Positions 35,279 through 47,180 of a stretch of 64,000 bases of DNA are shown here, in pieces. Source of the stretch: Cunninghamia lanceolata (taxonomy: Eukaryota; Streptophyta; Pinopsida; Cupressales; Cupressaceae); the NCBI GenBank assembly GCA_027924645.1, contig BSBN01000334.1:1-64000 (forward strand). The letters run 5' to 3'. Position 1 is the stretch's first letter. Every line of letters starts with the position of its first letter. A program made the translations under genes and the position numbers. Under the pieces are notes generated by a model that was not told the DNA's origin, ran no database searches, and saw nothing but the letters and a program-made list of their open reading frames with translations.

Positions 35279-36352
35279 TGTAGACACCTAAAAATGTCTC
35301 CTACCATCTAATCGACTCCATACAACCCTAAACACACCAATTTCCCTTCTAACCAATTAATTAAATTTTTATTTAATTAATTACCCCTTTTGTTTTTTAA
35401 ATTCACACCATTTTGTCCCCAAAATTGAATTAATTTTATTAATTCAATAGTCCATACCTTAGCCAATTAATTTAATAAATATGCAATATTTATTAAAATC
35501 AATTTCCCTTTTTTTATTAAATCTAATTAATTAGTTAAAACCATGTTAACTAATTAATTCAGCCTATAATTAACCTATCCCTACCCTAGACAATTAAATA
35601 GCTATTATTTAATTGCCTACCCTAGCCTACCTCATCATAGCCCTAGGATTACTTAAATAAAACACCTGTTTAATTAATCCTAACCTCTTCATTTGGGTGG
35701 TCAAACCTTATTTAACACCCTTCCCCACATCCTCCAAATAAAAAATTGAATTAAATCCACATAAGTCAATTTTTTATTTAAAAACATCCCACATCACATT
35801 TATTTCTCCTTACAACCCCATACTTATTTATTTCCTCTCTTCCCCAAATGAATTTTTAATTCATTTATATTCCCCCATATGAATCTTTTATTCCAAAATA
35901 ATCCTTCACCCCCATGCTCATTAAATAACCCCTTTTCCTAAAATGAATAAAAGAATCACTTTTATTCCTAGTCCTCCATTCATTCAAGATTGAATCTAGG
36001 CCCTCCACATCACTTTTATCCTCCACCATTGATCTTCCAAATCAATCTCCACCCTTGGATCAAAACCCCTTCCAAAAATCTATAAATAGAACCTCTCCCA
36101 AGTCATTTTCATCATCCAAGTTTATGCAAAGTTACCATGCCAAAATAACTCTTGAACTAGAATAGTGAGTTGCAACTTTGAGTAGCATTTCACATTTAAA
36201 TCCATTGTCTAGGGTAATCTTTATCAAGGAGCTTGTTTTGGGTGCAAAGGCTCCTTCCTCCCTTGATGGGATTGGATTTGCTTGTAAGGTATAACTTGAT
36301 GTTTATTGCATTTTGTTTAGTATTTTCGCCTTATTTACATTTCTAATCTACA
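35279..36352 (+). repeat. 3' LTR of Tat-1
   Basis: 1074 bp, ends CTAATCTACA, followed by the TSD copy CTTTC (36353-36357). It has an intact TATAAATA at 36081-36088. Confidence 0.93.
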
Positions 36353-36369
36353 CTTTCCACAATTGAAAC
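36353..36369 (-). pseudogene. 17-bp scrap of copia A gag between Tat-1 and gypsy B
   Basis: CTTTC (TSD of Tat-1) plus 12 bases, ending GAAAC (TSD of gypsy B). On the - strand it reads the CFNCGK part of the zinc knuckle. Joined to 54701-54716 and 17701-17668 it restores a standard CCHC knuckle of the CxxCxxxGHxxxxC type, proving both neighbours are insertions in copia A. Confidence 0.9.
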
Positions 36370-38069
36370 TGTTGTCACATAGAATTGTGCCCTGCTTGGA
36401 GAGAGTCCAAGCCTTCTAATGACACAATGGGAATGATCTTGAAGTGTGGGACCTTACGAACTGAGATTAGACCTCTGGAGTAGGCCGGCTTCCTACATAT
36501 AGCCTAATGCTTAGAGAAAAATATCTAAACCTAGTGCTAATGCTTGCAGAGGCAAAAAGGTAGAAGGAAACATAAAATAAAAATTAGGTGATACACCAGG
36601 TTGAATAAAAGAACCTTCATAGAACTGAGAAAATGCACAAAATGATTAGATACAACCAATAAACATACACAGATCAAGCTGATTTTAATAGAGGCAAGGA
36701 GCAAGAGATGATTAGAAGGAATTAAACATTCACAAACACATCATTCTTAGATCACACAGAGTCAAAATAGCATGAAGAGGTAAAATAACCAGCATGTATT
36801 TAATCAGAAGGCAAGGTTATAGTAAAGGAATGCTCTATTTGGAATCAGAAGCATAGATTACTAAATCTTCCAACCTTGCTTACATCTTATGTTTATGCAT
36901 ATATAGCATTTTGAAATTGACCTAAGTCAGCTACAATGAATTTGCCCCATGGGTTCTATCAAAAATTATTTGTGTTTGAAGTGAGTACTGACTTGCCAGA
37001 AGTTATGGCGTGGAAAATAGGAAAAGAGAAGATGAGAGATATTCTAGTCATTAATGCGAAATAGCTGAGTTGTTTGATTTGTAGCAATGAATGCTACAAA
37101 TATCTGGAAAAGGTAGGTGAGGAAATAGATTTGCATTGCACACAAGCAGGATGCAAGACTTTGAACAAAGTTTTACGGCACTGTAGATTCCCACGTCCTC
37201 TAAATCTGGCATCTGATCACTTGAATTTGTTGAATGATCGGGCCCTGCATCTAATACAATCAGCTCCTAAATTCCTTGTTTGAAACTACAAATTTTAAAT
37301 GCATGCCATCAAATTTAATTTTACTGCAAAAGGGCCATCATTTGTATGCATACAGACATACAAAAATTGGATACACTTTGAAAATCATGATGACATCATC
37401 ACTCTGTAGAACCTAGTTGAAGAGGAGACCTAGATGATGTCACCTGCATATCAGGTCCTTCAAACTGTTCAACCTGCACCTATGCGATTTCTTCATTCAT
37501 TGAATTTTGCATAACAAATCACTTTGCATATGTCTTTGTATCTCCCTTTGTATATGCTTTTGTATGTGCAATTGTATCGACCTTGACATGTGGCACTATC
37601 TGATTGGCCACTGAGTTGATCTTGGGACCCATCATTGGACATTTGCATCTTTATCGGCCATCGGAGAGACCTCAAACTGAACCGCCAATACATATTGTCT
37701 CGCCAAAAATCCATTGTATGTGACCTTTTGTATATCTGATTGTATATGAGATACAATCGCATGTACATACAATACGAAACTCAAAGGGTTATCAACCACA
37801 ATGAAACTTTGAAATAGGTCTGGCCTTGTATCTTTTCTTTTTTGCATATTGGCATATACATGCACTTCAACATACAACTGCGGACCCCACCACTGAGTTT
37901 GCCAAATTTAATTTTTCAGTCGGGTCCGCATTATATATCCCTGTTGTATGTAACCCTTTGTATATCACATATACAATGCGAAATATACAAACAAAACTGC
38001 ATACAATCACTTGTACGTACAAACATTGCATCTGACCTTTGCATGTGACTTTGTATATGACCTTGTATC
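36370..38069 (-). repeat. 3' LTR of gypsy B, outer segment
   Basis: Aligns with 52232-53940. It starts TGTTGTCACATAG on the + strand. A TATA-like element GCATATATA (36897-36905) has a counterpart at 52759-52767. The LTR is broken at 38069 by copia C and resumes at 45063. Confidence 0.9.
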
Positions 38070-39308
38070 TATTGCAAGTATGGGCCTAACTGGTGTTGTC
38101 ATTGATGTCAACATACTCATGTTGCATTAATGAGAAGGATTAGATGAGCTGTGTGTTGAGGATATTGAGAAACTTAGTCTCAATCAGGAACAGTGAAGAA
38201 CAGTGATGACAAGAAGGTAAAAGTCCTCAATAGGTTGAGGATCAAAGGATGCGGTTTAAAGGGTTTGTAGATATAAGTCTTGAGATGCTCTAGTCAAGTT
38301 TTCAAAGGTCCACATGAAGATCTAAAGAAGTTATAGTCGCTCAAGTAGAACCAGTTCCGACAGGTGTTCAGAGGTGACAGAGTGTCACAGATAGGTTTGG
38401 TGAGATCCAGAAATTCATTATTCCGTTCTGCAGATTTGAGGGAGTGTTGAGGATGTCCCTGTGAAGTATCAACTAGATTGGTTCGTGGTTTGAAGGACCG
38501 GAAGAGCCTATTCATTTGTGACAGTGATGACAGACTGTGTTCTTGAAGCTCTAGATGAAGGAGAGAAGAATTCTAGTAGGATGATGAAGTGCGGATGTTC
38601 TTGGTGATTCAGGGAAGGTTATGATGATCGTTGAATCATGTCCAATTCATGTTGGTGGTCCGCATTGAAGTTAGAGTTTGCACTTGAAGAATAACCACCG
38701 GATATTGGTGTTCTTCTTGAGATTGGCCAACCGGATGTATTACACGTCTTGTGGATGTTCTTGTAGGTGTTTGCCGACTTAGATGATTGTTCCTAAGTCG
38801 ATGCCTTGTATAAATAAGGGATTGTGAAGTCATTTTCAAGTGTGTCTTGTGGTGATGAGTGTGTGGTAGCGAGGAGAAGTGTGAAAGGCAGAGCAGAAGT
38901 ATTGGGCTTAAATGGAACTGATTCAAGCATGGTGAAGATGCTATTCCTCAGTTTATGAAGGTGATACTTATTTCTTTGTAGATAGTGTGTCTCTTGTAGG
39001 CAGTGAGCCTCTTGTGAGCAGTGTGTTCAGGCAGTAAGCCCTAATTGGCATGTGCCATTTTTTGTTTCTATTCTTCTAATAGAGAATACATTCTTGGGTT
39101 AATCACCCTGTGGTTTTTCCCTTAACCAGGTTTTCCATGTCAAAATCTTGGTGTCTTATGTGTTGATATGTTTTTGCTTTTGATTTGAATGCATTATGGT
39201 TCATGATTAATATTCTGCTAATCACTAAAGAAGATTCAAGTGTTTAATTTTAGAAAGTTTCGCACAACTGATTCACCCCCCTCTCAGTTGTGTGCCCTAA
39301 GTCTAACA
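38070..39308 (+). repeat. 5' LTR of copia C
   Basis: 1239 bp. The terminal TG has mutated to TA (TATTGCAAG against TGTTGTGAG in the 3' LTR). It ends AGTCTAACA. TATAAATA lies at 38809-38816. Confidence 0.9.
38809..38816 (+). promoter_or_regulatory. TATA box of copia C 5' LTR
   Basis: TATAAATA, conserved in the 3' LTR at 44557-44564. Nine bases upstream ends an 8-bp inverted repeat, CGACTTAG...CTAAGTCG (38775-38800), also conserved. Confidence 0.6.
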
Positions 39309-39323
39309 ATTGTTATCAGAGCC
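39309..39323 (+). other. Primer-binding site of copia C
   Basis: ATTGTTATCAGAGCC follows the LTR directly. It matches the initiator-Met PBS TGGTATCAGAGCC with one substitution. Confidence 0.75.
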
Positions 39324-39365
39324 AAGTTCCTCTAAAAAGAGCTTAACCACTTGAGGAGATCCAGG

Positions 39366-40646
39366 ATGTCATCACACAAGAAGGATAGTCCAAAGTTTTA
39401 TGGAACCAACTTTTCTCTTTGGAAAGGTCGCATGAAATGTCACTTGTAGTGTATGGGAATGGTATACTGGTCCATGGTCACAAAAGCGTATGTACCTCCA
39501 CAGGGTGGTCCGACAACCCTAAATGAAATCACAGATGCTAAAAACAATCTACGGACCAAAGAGGCTCTTCTAAGCACATTAACTGACTCAAAGCTCTCAA
39601 ATGTTATTGACCTACCAACTGCCTATGAGATCTAGATTAAACTGGAACTTTTGCATGAAGGAGATGAGTATCTTAAATGTGCAAGGTTACAGAGTCTAAA
39701 AGGGAAATTTGAAAAACTGAAGATAAGAGATGATGAAAATATTACCACTTTTATGCCAAGAGTGAATTAGCTAGTTTGTGGAATTAGAAATTCTGGTGGA
39801 GTCTTGGATGAAAATGAGATTGTTGGTAAAATTCTCAGATCCCTTCCTGCCTCTTACAAAATCAAGGTTACTGCCATTGATGAATTTAGAGCCCATACAA
39901 CTGTCACAAGAGACCAATTGGCTGGCAAACTGGCTACTTTTGAAATGACTGAGTTTGGAGATGATCCCCCCAAAACTAAATCTGCATTCAAAGCTAGTGC
40001 CTTTGTGAAAGGTAAACAAGGATTTGATCCAGGAGAGAACTCATTAAGGAAACTATCATGGTATGAAAAAGCAAGAAAAGACCTAGAAGAAGAAGAAGTA
40101 GAAACTACTCAACTTGAAGCCCTCATTGCAAAGAGACTGCCAAGAGGATTTGGTAAGTATGAAGGAAAATTGCCTTTTAAGTGTTTTAACTGCAATAAGA
40201 TTGGTCATTTTGCCTCAAGATGTCTAGAAAGATTTTCAAAGCCAAATCCTAACAGATCAAGGTTCCAAAAGAATTGTTACTATGTTCATGAAGAAGATGA
40301 TAATGAAGGAGTAACATATGATGAATCAGAGACAGGAAACAAATCCGGAAGTGAATGGGTGTTTACTGCCATCAAGGAAGAAGAATCAATATCCTTTGTA
40401 TCTATCAATCATAAAGTTGTAGAAAGAGCTCTGGCTGCCCAAGTTGAAGAAAAGAATGATTGGGTCATTGACAGTGGTTGCTCTCACCACATGACAGGTG
40501 ACAAAAATAAGTTCATAGACTTGGAAAGGTATGAAGGAGGAGTGGTGAAGTTTGGTGATAATTCTGCTGGTAGAATCAAAGGAAGAGGAACTATTTCTTT
40601 TGATGGAAGAAACAAAACTGGTAATGAACTGTATGTTGAAGGTTGA
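39366..40646 (+). pseudogene. Copia C Gag and protease
   Basis: The probable start is ATG 39366 (MSSHKKDSPKFYGTNFSLWK), with in-frame stops at about 39447, 39633 and 39768. Gag (UBN2 type) continues through KVTAIDEFRAHTTVTRDQLA, then the zinc knuckle CFNCNKIGHFASRC (about 40180-40221). The protease active site WVIDSGCSHHMTGDKNKF lies at about 40459-40512, with KFGDNSAGRIKGRGTI after it. The frame then shifts at about 40646. It would supply the particle protein and its processing protease. Confidence 0.85.
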
Positions 40647-41910
40647 AGCACAATCTTCTCAGTGTTGGATAGTTGGTGGACAAAGGCTATGATCTCCAAT
40701 TCAAGGATAGAAAATGCAAAATCTTTGAAAGATTTGAAACAGAGATTGCATCCGGTGCTCAAACTAAAGGTAATATCTTCCACTTGGTTGGTACTGGTAA
40801 AGTTACTTATTTGTTCAAGTTGATCAGAGTTGGTTATGGCATAGAAGGATGTGTCATGTGAATTTTGATAATATCATCAAGATAAGCAATACTCAGGTTG
40901 TAAGAGATCTTCTAAAATTGGTGAAACCTACTAACATCTTGTGCAAGGAATGTTAGTTGGGTAAGCTAAGCAGAGTCACATTCAAAAGCAAGGAACTATC
41001 CTCTACCAGATTATTGGACTTAGTTCACACTGATCTTTGTGGTCTGGCAAGAACCAGAAGTATTCAAGGTGATAGATACTTCATGCTGCTAATAGATGAC
41101 TATTCCCGAATGATGTGGGTAACCTTTCTAAAGGAGAAATCAGAAGCTCTTGAGAAATTCAAAATATTCAAGGCTATGGTAGAGAATGAAACAGGAATAA
41201 AGTTGAAATGTCTGAGGTCTGATAGAGGTGGAGAATTCACATCTGGTGAGTTCATAGAATTTTGTGAGAAACATGGAGTTAAGAGACAGTTGTTTGCTTC
41301 GAGGACTCCACAGCAGAATGAAGTAGTGGAGAGAAAGAACCAAAACATCCAGGAAGCATCTAGGACCATGATGATGGAAGCAAATGTTCCTTAGATGTAT
41401 TGGAGAGAAGCTGTCAGCACTGCAGTCTATACTCTTAATCAAGTTCAAATCAGAAGCAATACCAGTAAGACCCCTTATGAACTCTGGTTTGGCATTACTT
41501 CTACTATAAGATATTTCAGAGTCTTTGGTAGCAAATATTACATCAAAAGATATGAAGATTTAGGCAAGTTTGATGCTAGAAGTGATGAAGGAATATTCTT
41601 GGGTTACTCTACTCAAAGCAAAGCATACCAGTGTTAAAATAAGAGACTAAGAAAGATGATATAAAGTACAAATGTGAAGGTTGATGAGGGAATAGAGAAA
41701 CCCTCAAGGTTTTATGAATATGATGAAGATGATCAGAATGATGTTCTGGTTCAAGGAGCTCAATCATCTTCTAAAAGTCAGATTCAGACTGATCCGGTAA
41801 ATCAGGAAGAAGAGATAGGTTTGAATGAGCCAAATCAAGAAGCAGAAGTGCAAGAAACTCCCAAAGTTCCAAGGTATGTAAGACTGAACCACTCTAAAGA
41901 TTAGATCATA
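40647..41910 (+). pseudogene. Copia C integrase
   Basis: The GAG_pre-integrase segment is frame-shifted (40673-40861). The core in 40957-41394 has LLDLVHTDLCG, LLIDDYSRMMWVTFLKEKSE, LRSDRGGEFTSGEF and EVVERKNQNIQEASRTMM, so all three DDE residues are present. After a stop (Trp codon to TAG, 41394) the C-terminal part continues in the same frame with KTPYELWFGITSTIRYFRVF and DARSDEGIFLGYSTQSKAY. An acidic linker (41674-41904) leads to RT. Confidence 0.88.
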
Positions 41911-42894
41911 AGTGACAAAAGCAAAGGTGTGCATACTAGAAGAAAAATTGCTCAAAATTCAGATAAATATTGTTTGATTTCAAAGATTGAACCTAAGACA
42001 ATAAATGAAGCCTGCAATGATGAAAACTAGACCAAAGCAATGGAGGAAGAGTTGATGCAAATTGAGAAAAATCACACTTGGGATCTTGTTCCCAAACCTA
42101 TAAACAAGAATGTGATTGGAACCAAATGGGTCTTCCGGAACAAACTAAATGAAGTTGGTGAAGTAATCAGAAATAAAGCCAGATTGGTCTGCAAAGGCTA
42201 CTCTCAAATAGAAGGGATTGATTTTGAAGAAACCTTTGAAGCAATTAGATTATTTCTTGCATTTGCTACCTTCAAGGATTTCAAGGTGTATCAGATGGAT
42301 GTCAAGTCTGCCTTCTTGAATGGTGACTTAGAAGAAGAAGTGTACATTGAACAACCAGATGGTTTTCAATTATCTGAGCATGGTGATATGGTCTGCAAAT
42401 TGAAGAAGGCACTGTATGGACTAAAGCAAGCCCCAAGAGCCAGGTATGAAAGACTGGACAAACATCTTTTGAAGATTGGTTTCAACAAAGGTACTGCTGA
42501 CAGTAACCTATATTTTAAAATTGATCATGAAAATATCTTGATTGTTGAAGTATTTGTTGATAATATCATCTTTGGAGGAAGAGACAGTATGTGTAAAACC
42601 TTTGCAAATCAAATGAAAAGTGAGTTTGAGATGTCAATGCTCGGTGAAATGAATTTCTTCTTGGGTCTGCAAATTACTCAGACAAAGAAAGGAATCTTTA
42701 TTTCTCAGACCAAATATGTGAAAGAATTGTTGAGGAAATTTGGAATGGAAGATTCAAAGCCAATGAACACTCCCATGGCAACCGGATGTAAGTTGAGCAA
42801 AGATGATGACTCCCCTAAGGCAGATCAAACAAAGTACAGATCAATGATTAGAGGATTATTGTATCTCACTCAAACTAGACCAGATATAATGTAG
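41911..42894 (+). pseudogene. Copia C reverse transcriptase
   Basis: Open from 42040: [59 protein letters not shown]. The catalytic box reads FVDNIIFGG, so the second Asp of YVDD is Asn and the enzyme would be dead even without stops. About six residues seem missing near [10 protein letters not shown] compared with copia A, which reads [16 protein letters not shown]. It ends at a stop in TRPDIM, where the next residue is usually His. Confidence 0.9.
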
Positions 42895-43506
42895 ATTGTT
42901 GGTCTTGTTGCGAGATTCCAGGCTGATCCCAGAGAATCTCATGTCATGGCAATCAAAAAGATTTTTAGATACCTAAAAGGAACAGTTGAGTATGGTCTGT
43001 GGTATCCTAGAGATCATAATTTTTCTCTTCATGCATATACAGATGCAAATTGGGCAGGAGATGTGGATGACAGGAAGAGTACCAGTGGTGGAGCATTCTT
43101 TTTGGGAAAAAGATTGGTTTCTTGGCTAAGCAAAAAATAAGAGGCAATATCCCTGTCTACAACTGAAGCAGAATACATTGCAGCAGCAGGTAGTTGCACT
43201 CAAGTTTTGTGGATGAAGCAGATGCTAAGAGATATTAAAGTAGAATATGAGGAGCCTATCACAATTTTCTGTGATAATTCAAGTACAATAAATGTTTCTA
43301 AGAATCCAGTGTTGCATTCTAAGATTAAGCATATATCTATCAAGTTTCACTTTCTGAGAGAGCAAGTGAACAAAGATGAAGTTAGATTGGAGTATGTGCC
43401 CTCCAAGGATCAGATTGCAGATATATTTACTAAACCTCTTCCCAAGGGCTCTTTTGAGTTTCTCAGGGAGAAGTTAGGGGTTATTGCCCCTCTAATGATG
43501 AACTAG
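42895..43506 (+). pseudogene. Copia C RNase H
   Basis: KKIFRYLKGTVEYGLWYPRD leads to YTDANWAGDVDDRKSTSGGA, a stop at 43138, then EAEYIAAAGSCTQVLWMKQM, ITIFCDNSSTINVSKNPVLH and the C-terminus HISIKFHFLREQV...ADIFTKPLP. The catalytic Asp, Glu and Asp are readable. One stop separates the two halves, in the same frame. Confidence 0.88.
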
Positions 43507-43828
43507 GATGTACTGATGTGCATCAATCCCGTGGATATCATAGTCATATCTTGTGATCCAAATTGATGATAGGGAGCTACTACTCAGGGGGAGCAGCTGG
43601 TATGTTATGAAGTAATGGAGTTGCAAGTATGAGCCCTTTGCCATTGATGTCAAAGGAGGAGAGAAGACATGTGAAAAACAAATGGTTGCTGATCAAAGGG
43701 GGAGCAATAAAGGAAGAGAAGACATGTGAATAGTTGTTACTATTAGGGGGAGTTGTGATAGCAAGGAGAAATTCTTGTCTTGATGGTTTTTCACATCATA
43801 TGTTGCCATCAATGACAAAGGGGGAGAT
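43507..43828 (+). other. Copia C 3' untranslated region and polypurine tract
   Basis: No gene. It contains several GGGGGAG purine blocks; the last, GACAAAGGGGGAGAT (43814-43828), abuts the LTR and is the PPT. The repeated purine blocks are shared with copia A (14150-14335). Confidence 0.75.
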
Positions 43829-45057
43829 TGTTGTGAGTATGGGCCTAACCGGTGTTGTCATTGATGTCAACATACTCATGTTGCATTGATGAGAAGGATT
43901 AGATGAGCTGTGTGTTGAGGATATTGAGAAAATTAGTCTCAATCAAGAACAGTGATGACAAGAAGGTAAAAGTCCTCAATAGGTTGAGGATTAGAGGATG
44001 TGGTTTAAAGGGTTTGTAGATATAAGTCTTGAGATGCTCCAGTCAAGTTTTCAAAGGTTCGCATGAAGATCTGAAGAAGTTATGGTTGCTCAAGTAGAAC
44101 CAGTTCCGGCAGGTGTTCAGAGGTGACAGAGTGTCACAGATAGGTCCGGTGAGATTCAAAAATTCATTATTCCATTCTGCAGATTTGAGGGAGTGTTGAG
44201 GACGTCCTTGTGAAGTATCAACTAGATTGGTTCATGGTTTGAAGGTCTGGAAGAGCCTATTCATTTGTGAAAGTGATGACAGACTATGTTCTTGAAGCTC
44301 CGGATGAAGGAGAGAAGAATTCCAGTAGGATGATGAAGTACGGATGTTCTTGGTGATTCAGGGAAGGTTATGATGATCATTGAATCATGTCCAATTCATG
44401 TTGGTGGTCCGTATTGAAGTTAGAGTTTGCATTTAAAGAATAAACACCGGATATTGGTGTTCTTCTTGAGACTGGCCGACCGGATGTATTACACGTCTTG
44501 CAGATGTTCTTGTAGGTGTTTGCCGACTTAGATGATTGTCCTAAGTCGATGCCTTGTATAAATAAGGGATTGTGAAGTCATTTTGAAGCATGTCTTATGG
44601 TGATGAGTGTGTGGTAGCGAGGAAAAGTGCAAAAGGTAGAGCAGAAGTATTGGGCTTAAATGGAATTGATTCAAGCATGGTGAAGATGCTATTCTCCAGT
44701 TCATGAAGGTGATACTTATTTCTTTGTAGATAGCGTGTCTCTTGTAGGCAGTGAGCCTCTTGTGAGCAGTGTGCTTGGGTAGTGAGCCCTAATTGGCATG
44801 TGCCATTTGTTGTTTCTATTCTTCTAATAGAGAATACATTCTTGGGTTAATCACCCCGTGGTTTTTCCCTTAACTGGGTTTTCCACGTCAAAATCTTGGT
44901 GTCTTATGTGTTGATATGTTTCTGCTTTTGATTTGAATGCATTATGGTTCATGATTAATATTCTGCTAATCACTAAAGAAGATTCAAGTGTTTAATTTTA
45001 GAAAGTTTTGCACAACTGATTCACCCCCCCTCTCAGTTGTGTGCCCTAAGTCTAACA
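43829..45057 (+). repeat. 3' LTR of copia C
   Basis: 1229 bp, TGTTGTGAGTATGGGCC...AGTCTAACA, with the TSD copy GTATC right after it. Confidence 0.92.
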
Positions 45058-45062
45058 GTATC

Positions 45063-45814
45063 TGCCCTTTGTATATGCAAACATACAATGAGAACATACA
45101 TACAAAGATGCATACAATCGCATCTGCCTTTATAAACCAAATTGCATATTCTTTTGGGTCCGTGATTGTATCTCAGGATTGTATATGCCATTGTATATAA
45201 GATTATATGTGCAAAGATACAATCGCATATACATACAATAAGTGGACCCCAACTTTAGTATCTCTCCCTTGTATATTGGCTTTGCATCTTCCCTTTTGTA
45301 TCCCACCCTTTGTATGGACAATTGTATATGCGATTGTATATGAGATACAATCGCTTGATATACAAAAGCAGACCTCATATTTTGCATAAGCTCTTGTATG
45401 TTGCATTGTATATGCAATATACAAACGGAGATCCATACAACATAACCTACAATGAACCCAATGTACATTCACTTTTGTACATGACCAAGATACAAGGAAA
45501 AAATGTATCTAAGATACAATTTGACCAAATGACAGAAAACCCCAAAACATATGATGATGTCATCATCATATACATGAAAAATGGCTAAGTATAAAATTGA
45601 GAAATCTCTGTAATGGAAGGTACCTGAAGACAAAAGATTTCTGGGTTTTTCTGGGTTTTCTGCAAGGGTACTCCAAGGGAGATTTTGGGATTTTTGGCAA
45701 GGCAAAGCATGGATAATTGAAGGATTTAAGTTTTGTAGGGTCACTTTCTAAAGGATATTTAAGGAATATACAAGGTGAACTATTTAACTCTGGAAAGAGG
45801 AAAATAGGTCAACA
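45063..45814 (-). repeat. 3' LTR of gypsy B, inner segment
   Basis: Continues the LTR broken at 38069 and matches 53940-54695. It ends GGTCAACA at 45814, next to the internal region. It carries the TTGTAT/ATACAA array. Confidence 0.9.
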
Positions 45815-46115
45815 TTTTGGTGACTTCTCAGGGATGTTTGCTTGCTAAATAATCAGACTAGTGGCCTTAAGTATCCATTGGGCATGGAGTCAAATAGAGA
45901 CTTAAAAAAAATACCTTTGACAATCAATCCTGACCTCAATAACTCAGCATATTAACAATGAAGAACACTTGTAAGACCAAAACCAAAACAAAAAGCTGAA
46001 AGCCACTCATCAACTGTGCTAGACAACACTTAGGGAAAACAAAAAGGGATCTAAACTATTGTGCAGCAACACTTATTGAGAACAAGAAACCTAATCTACT
46101 GTTTTACAAGGCAAG
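45815..46115 (-). other. Gypsy B 3' untranslated region
   Basis: About 300 bp between the integrase end and the 3' LTR. No gene; a clear polypurine tract is not visible, only CCTGAGAAGTCACCAAAA on the - strand. Confidence 0.5.
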
Positions 46116-47180
46116 TCATACCTCAAAACACCTCTTTAGGTGTATCCCATTGACTGGGATAGGCAAATTTTCTCCATCCATGTTTGATAACTGAAATGCA
46201 TTGTGCTCCTTGCATTTAGTAATGATAAATGGGCCACTCCACATGCTGTCAAACTTGGTGTGCTTCCCTGGCCTACTTTTCATCTCATCCCATTTGAGTA
46301 CCATATCACCCTCCCTAAACTTTCTAGAAGTGGCCTTCTTATCAAAAATTATTTTTGTCTAAAGCTGATAATACTCCATAGCTTTCATAGCTTTATCTCT
46401 CATTTCTTCAAGCTCCATAAGTTGAGCATATCTGACAGCCATGGGGTCTTCTTCTTCAAACATCTCCAGTTGATTGATGATATCAAGTGCTGGAAGCTCC
46501 ACAGACACAGGCAATCTTGCCTCTTTTCGATAAACTAACATATATGGGGAGTTTCCAATAGACCTTTTGGGAGTTATTCTATCTGTCCATAAAGCAGATT
46601 TCAAATTGGTGTGCTAGGTTCTCTGGTTGTCCTCCATTGATCTTTTGATAATCCTTATGAGATTCTTATTTATGGATTCAGCCAAACCATTACCCTGTGG
46701 GTAATAATTTGATGAAGTGTTCAAATAGATTCCATTCTTGACAGTTATCTTCAATCCAACAAAGGCTAAAGCATTGTCTAAGATAATTGACTCGGGTACT
46801 CCAAATCTAGATACCAAATCATAATAAAAGTTCAAAACAACATTCTCATTGGCTTCCTTCAAAGTCACTGCTTTAGTCCACCTTGTGAAATAGTCTGTTG
46901 CTGTAAGTACCCACATGTGACCTGCACTTGACAGTGGGTTAATGGGACCTATAAAATCAATGCCCCATCTCATGAAGGGCTGCTCTACTTGAATTGGCTG
47001 CAGAGGTAAAGCTAGTAGCCTTTCTTTGCCTGCAAAAATGGCATATTTTACACATTTTCTGGCCCATGCATGAGCATCCTTCAATAAGCTGGGCCAGTAA
47101 TATCTAGCTCTCATTATTTTCTAAGCAGTAGTCCTTGGGGCAAAATGACCCCCTGCTATTCCATCATGGAACTCATGCAA
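46116..47180 (-). pseudogene. Gypsy B integrase
   Basis: In one frame: the zinc-binding region HDGIAGGHFAPRTTA and MRARYYWPSLLKDAHAWARK with CVKYAIFAGK, where the second Cys is Tyr. The core has MRWGIDFIGPINPLSSAGHM, ESIILDNALAFVG and SNYYPQGNGLAESINKNL. The C-terminal part is GDMVLKWDEMKSRPGKHTKF-like with KFDSMWSGPFIITKCKEHN, ending LKRCFEV at 46116. Stops near 47117, 46611 and 46357 break it. The core Asp, Asp and Glu are kept. Confidence 0.88.

Larger units (their letters stand above)
17707..36352 (+). mobile_element. Ty3/gypsy Tat-lineage element 'Tat-1' with antisense PMD gene
   Basis: An 18.6-kb element with two LTRs of 1074 bp each and a perfect CTTTC TSD, inserted in the copia A zinc knuckle. 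Order on the + strand: LTR, Arg-like PBS, 3-kb leader, gag, PR, G-patch, RT, RNH, archaeal-type RNH, IN, 6-kb 3' region, PPT, LTR. The double RNase H, the large size, the long 3' region and an antisense extra ORF are all Tat traits. By eye the LTRs differ at about 38 of 1074 positions (3.5%), so this is a moderately old insertion. Confidence 0.92.
38070..45057 (+). mobile_element. Ty1/copia element 'copia C' (innermost)
   Basis: LTRs at 38070-39308 and 43829-45057, TSD GTATC (38065-38069 and 45058-45062). It is inserted in the 3' LTR of gypsy B; deleting it rejoins the sequence found intact at about 53940. Gag-PR-IN-RT-RNH run on the + strand. It belongs to the same broad lineage as copia A: near-identical pol motifs, the same CAAAGGGGGAGATTGTT-type PPT/LTR junction and the same C-rich LTR end. 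Confidence 0.93.

Noticed and set aside
45130..45588. Overlapping Tyr/Ile/Cys-rich frames in gypsy B LTRs, also at 53881-54469
   Set aside because: They are translations of the TTGTAT/ATACAA array, present on both strands, and lie in an LTR.
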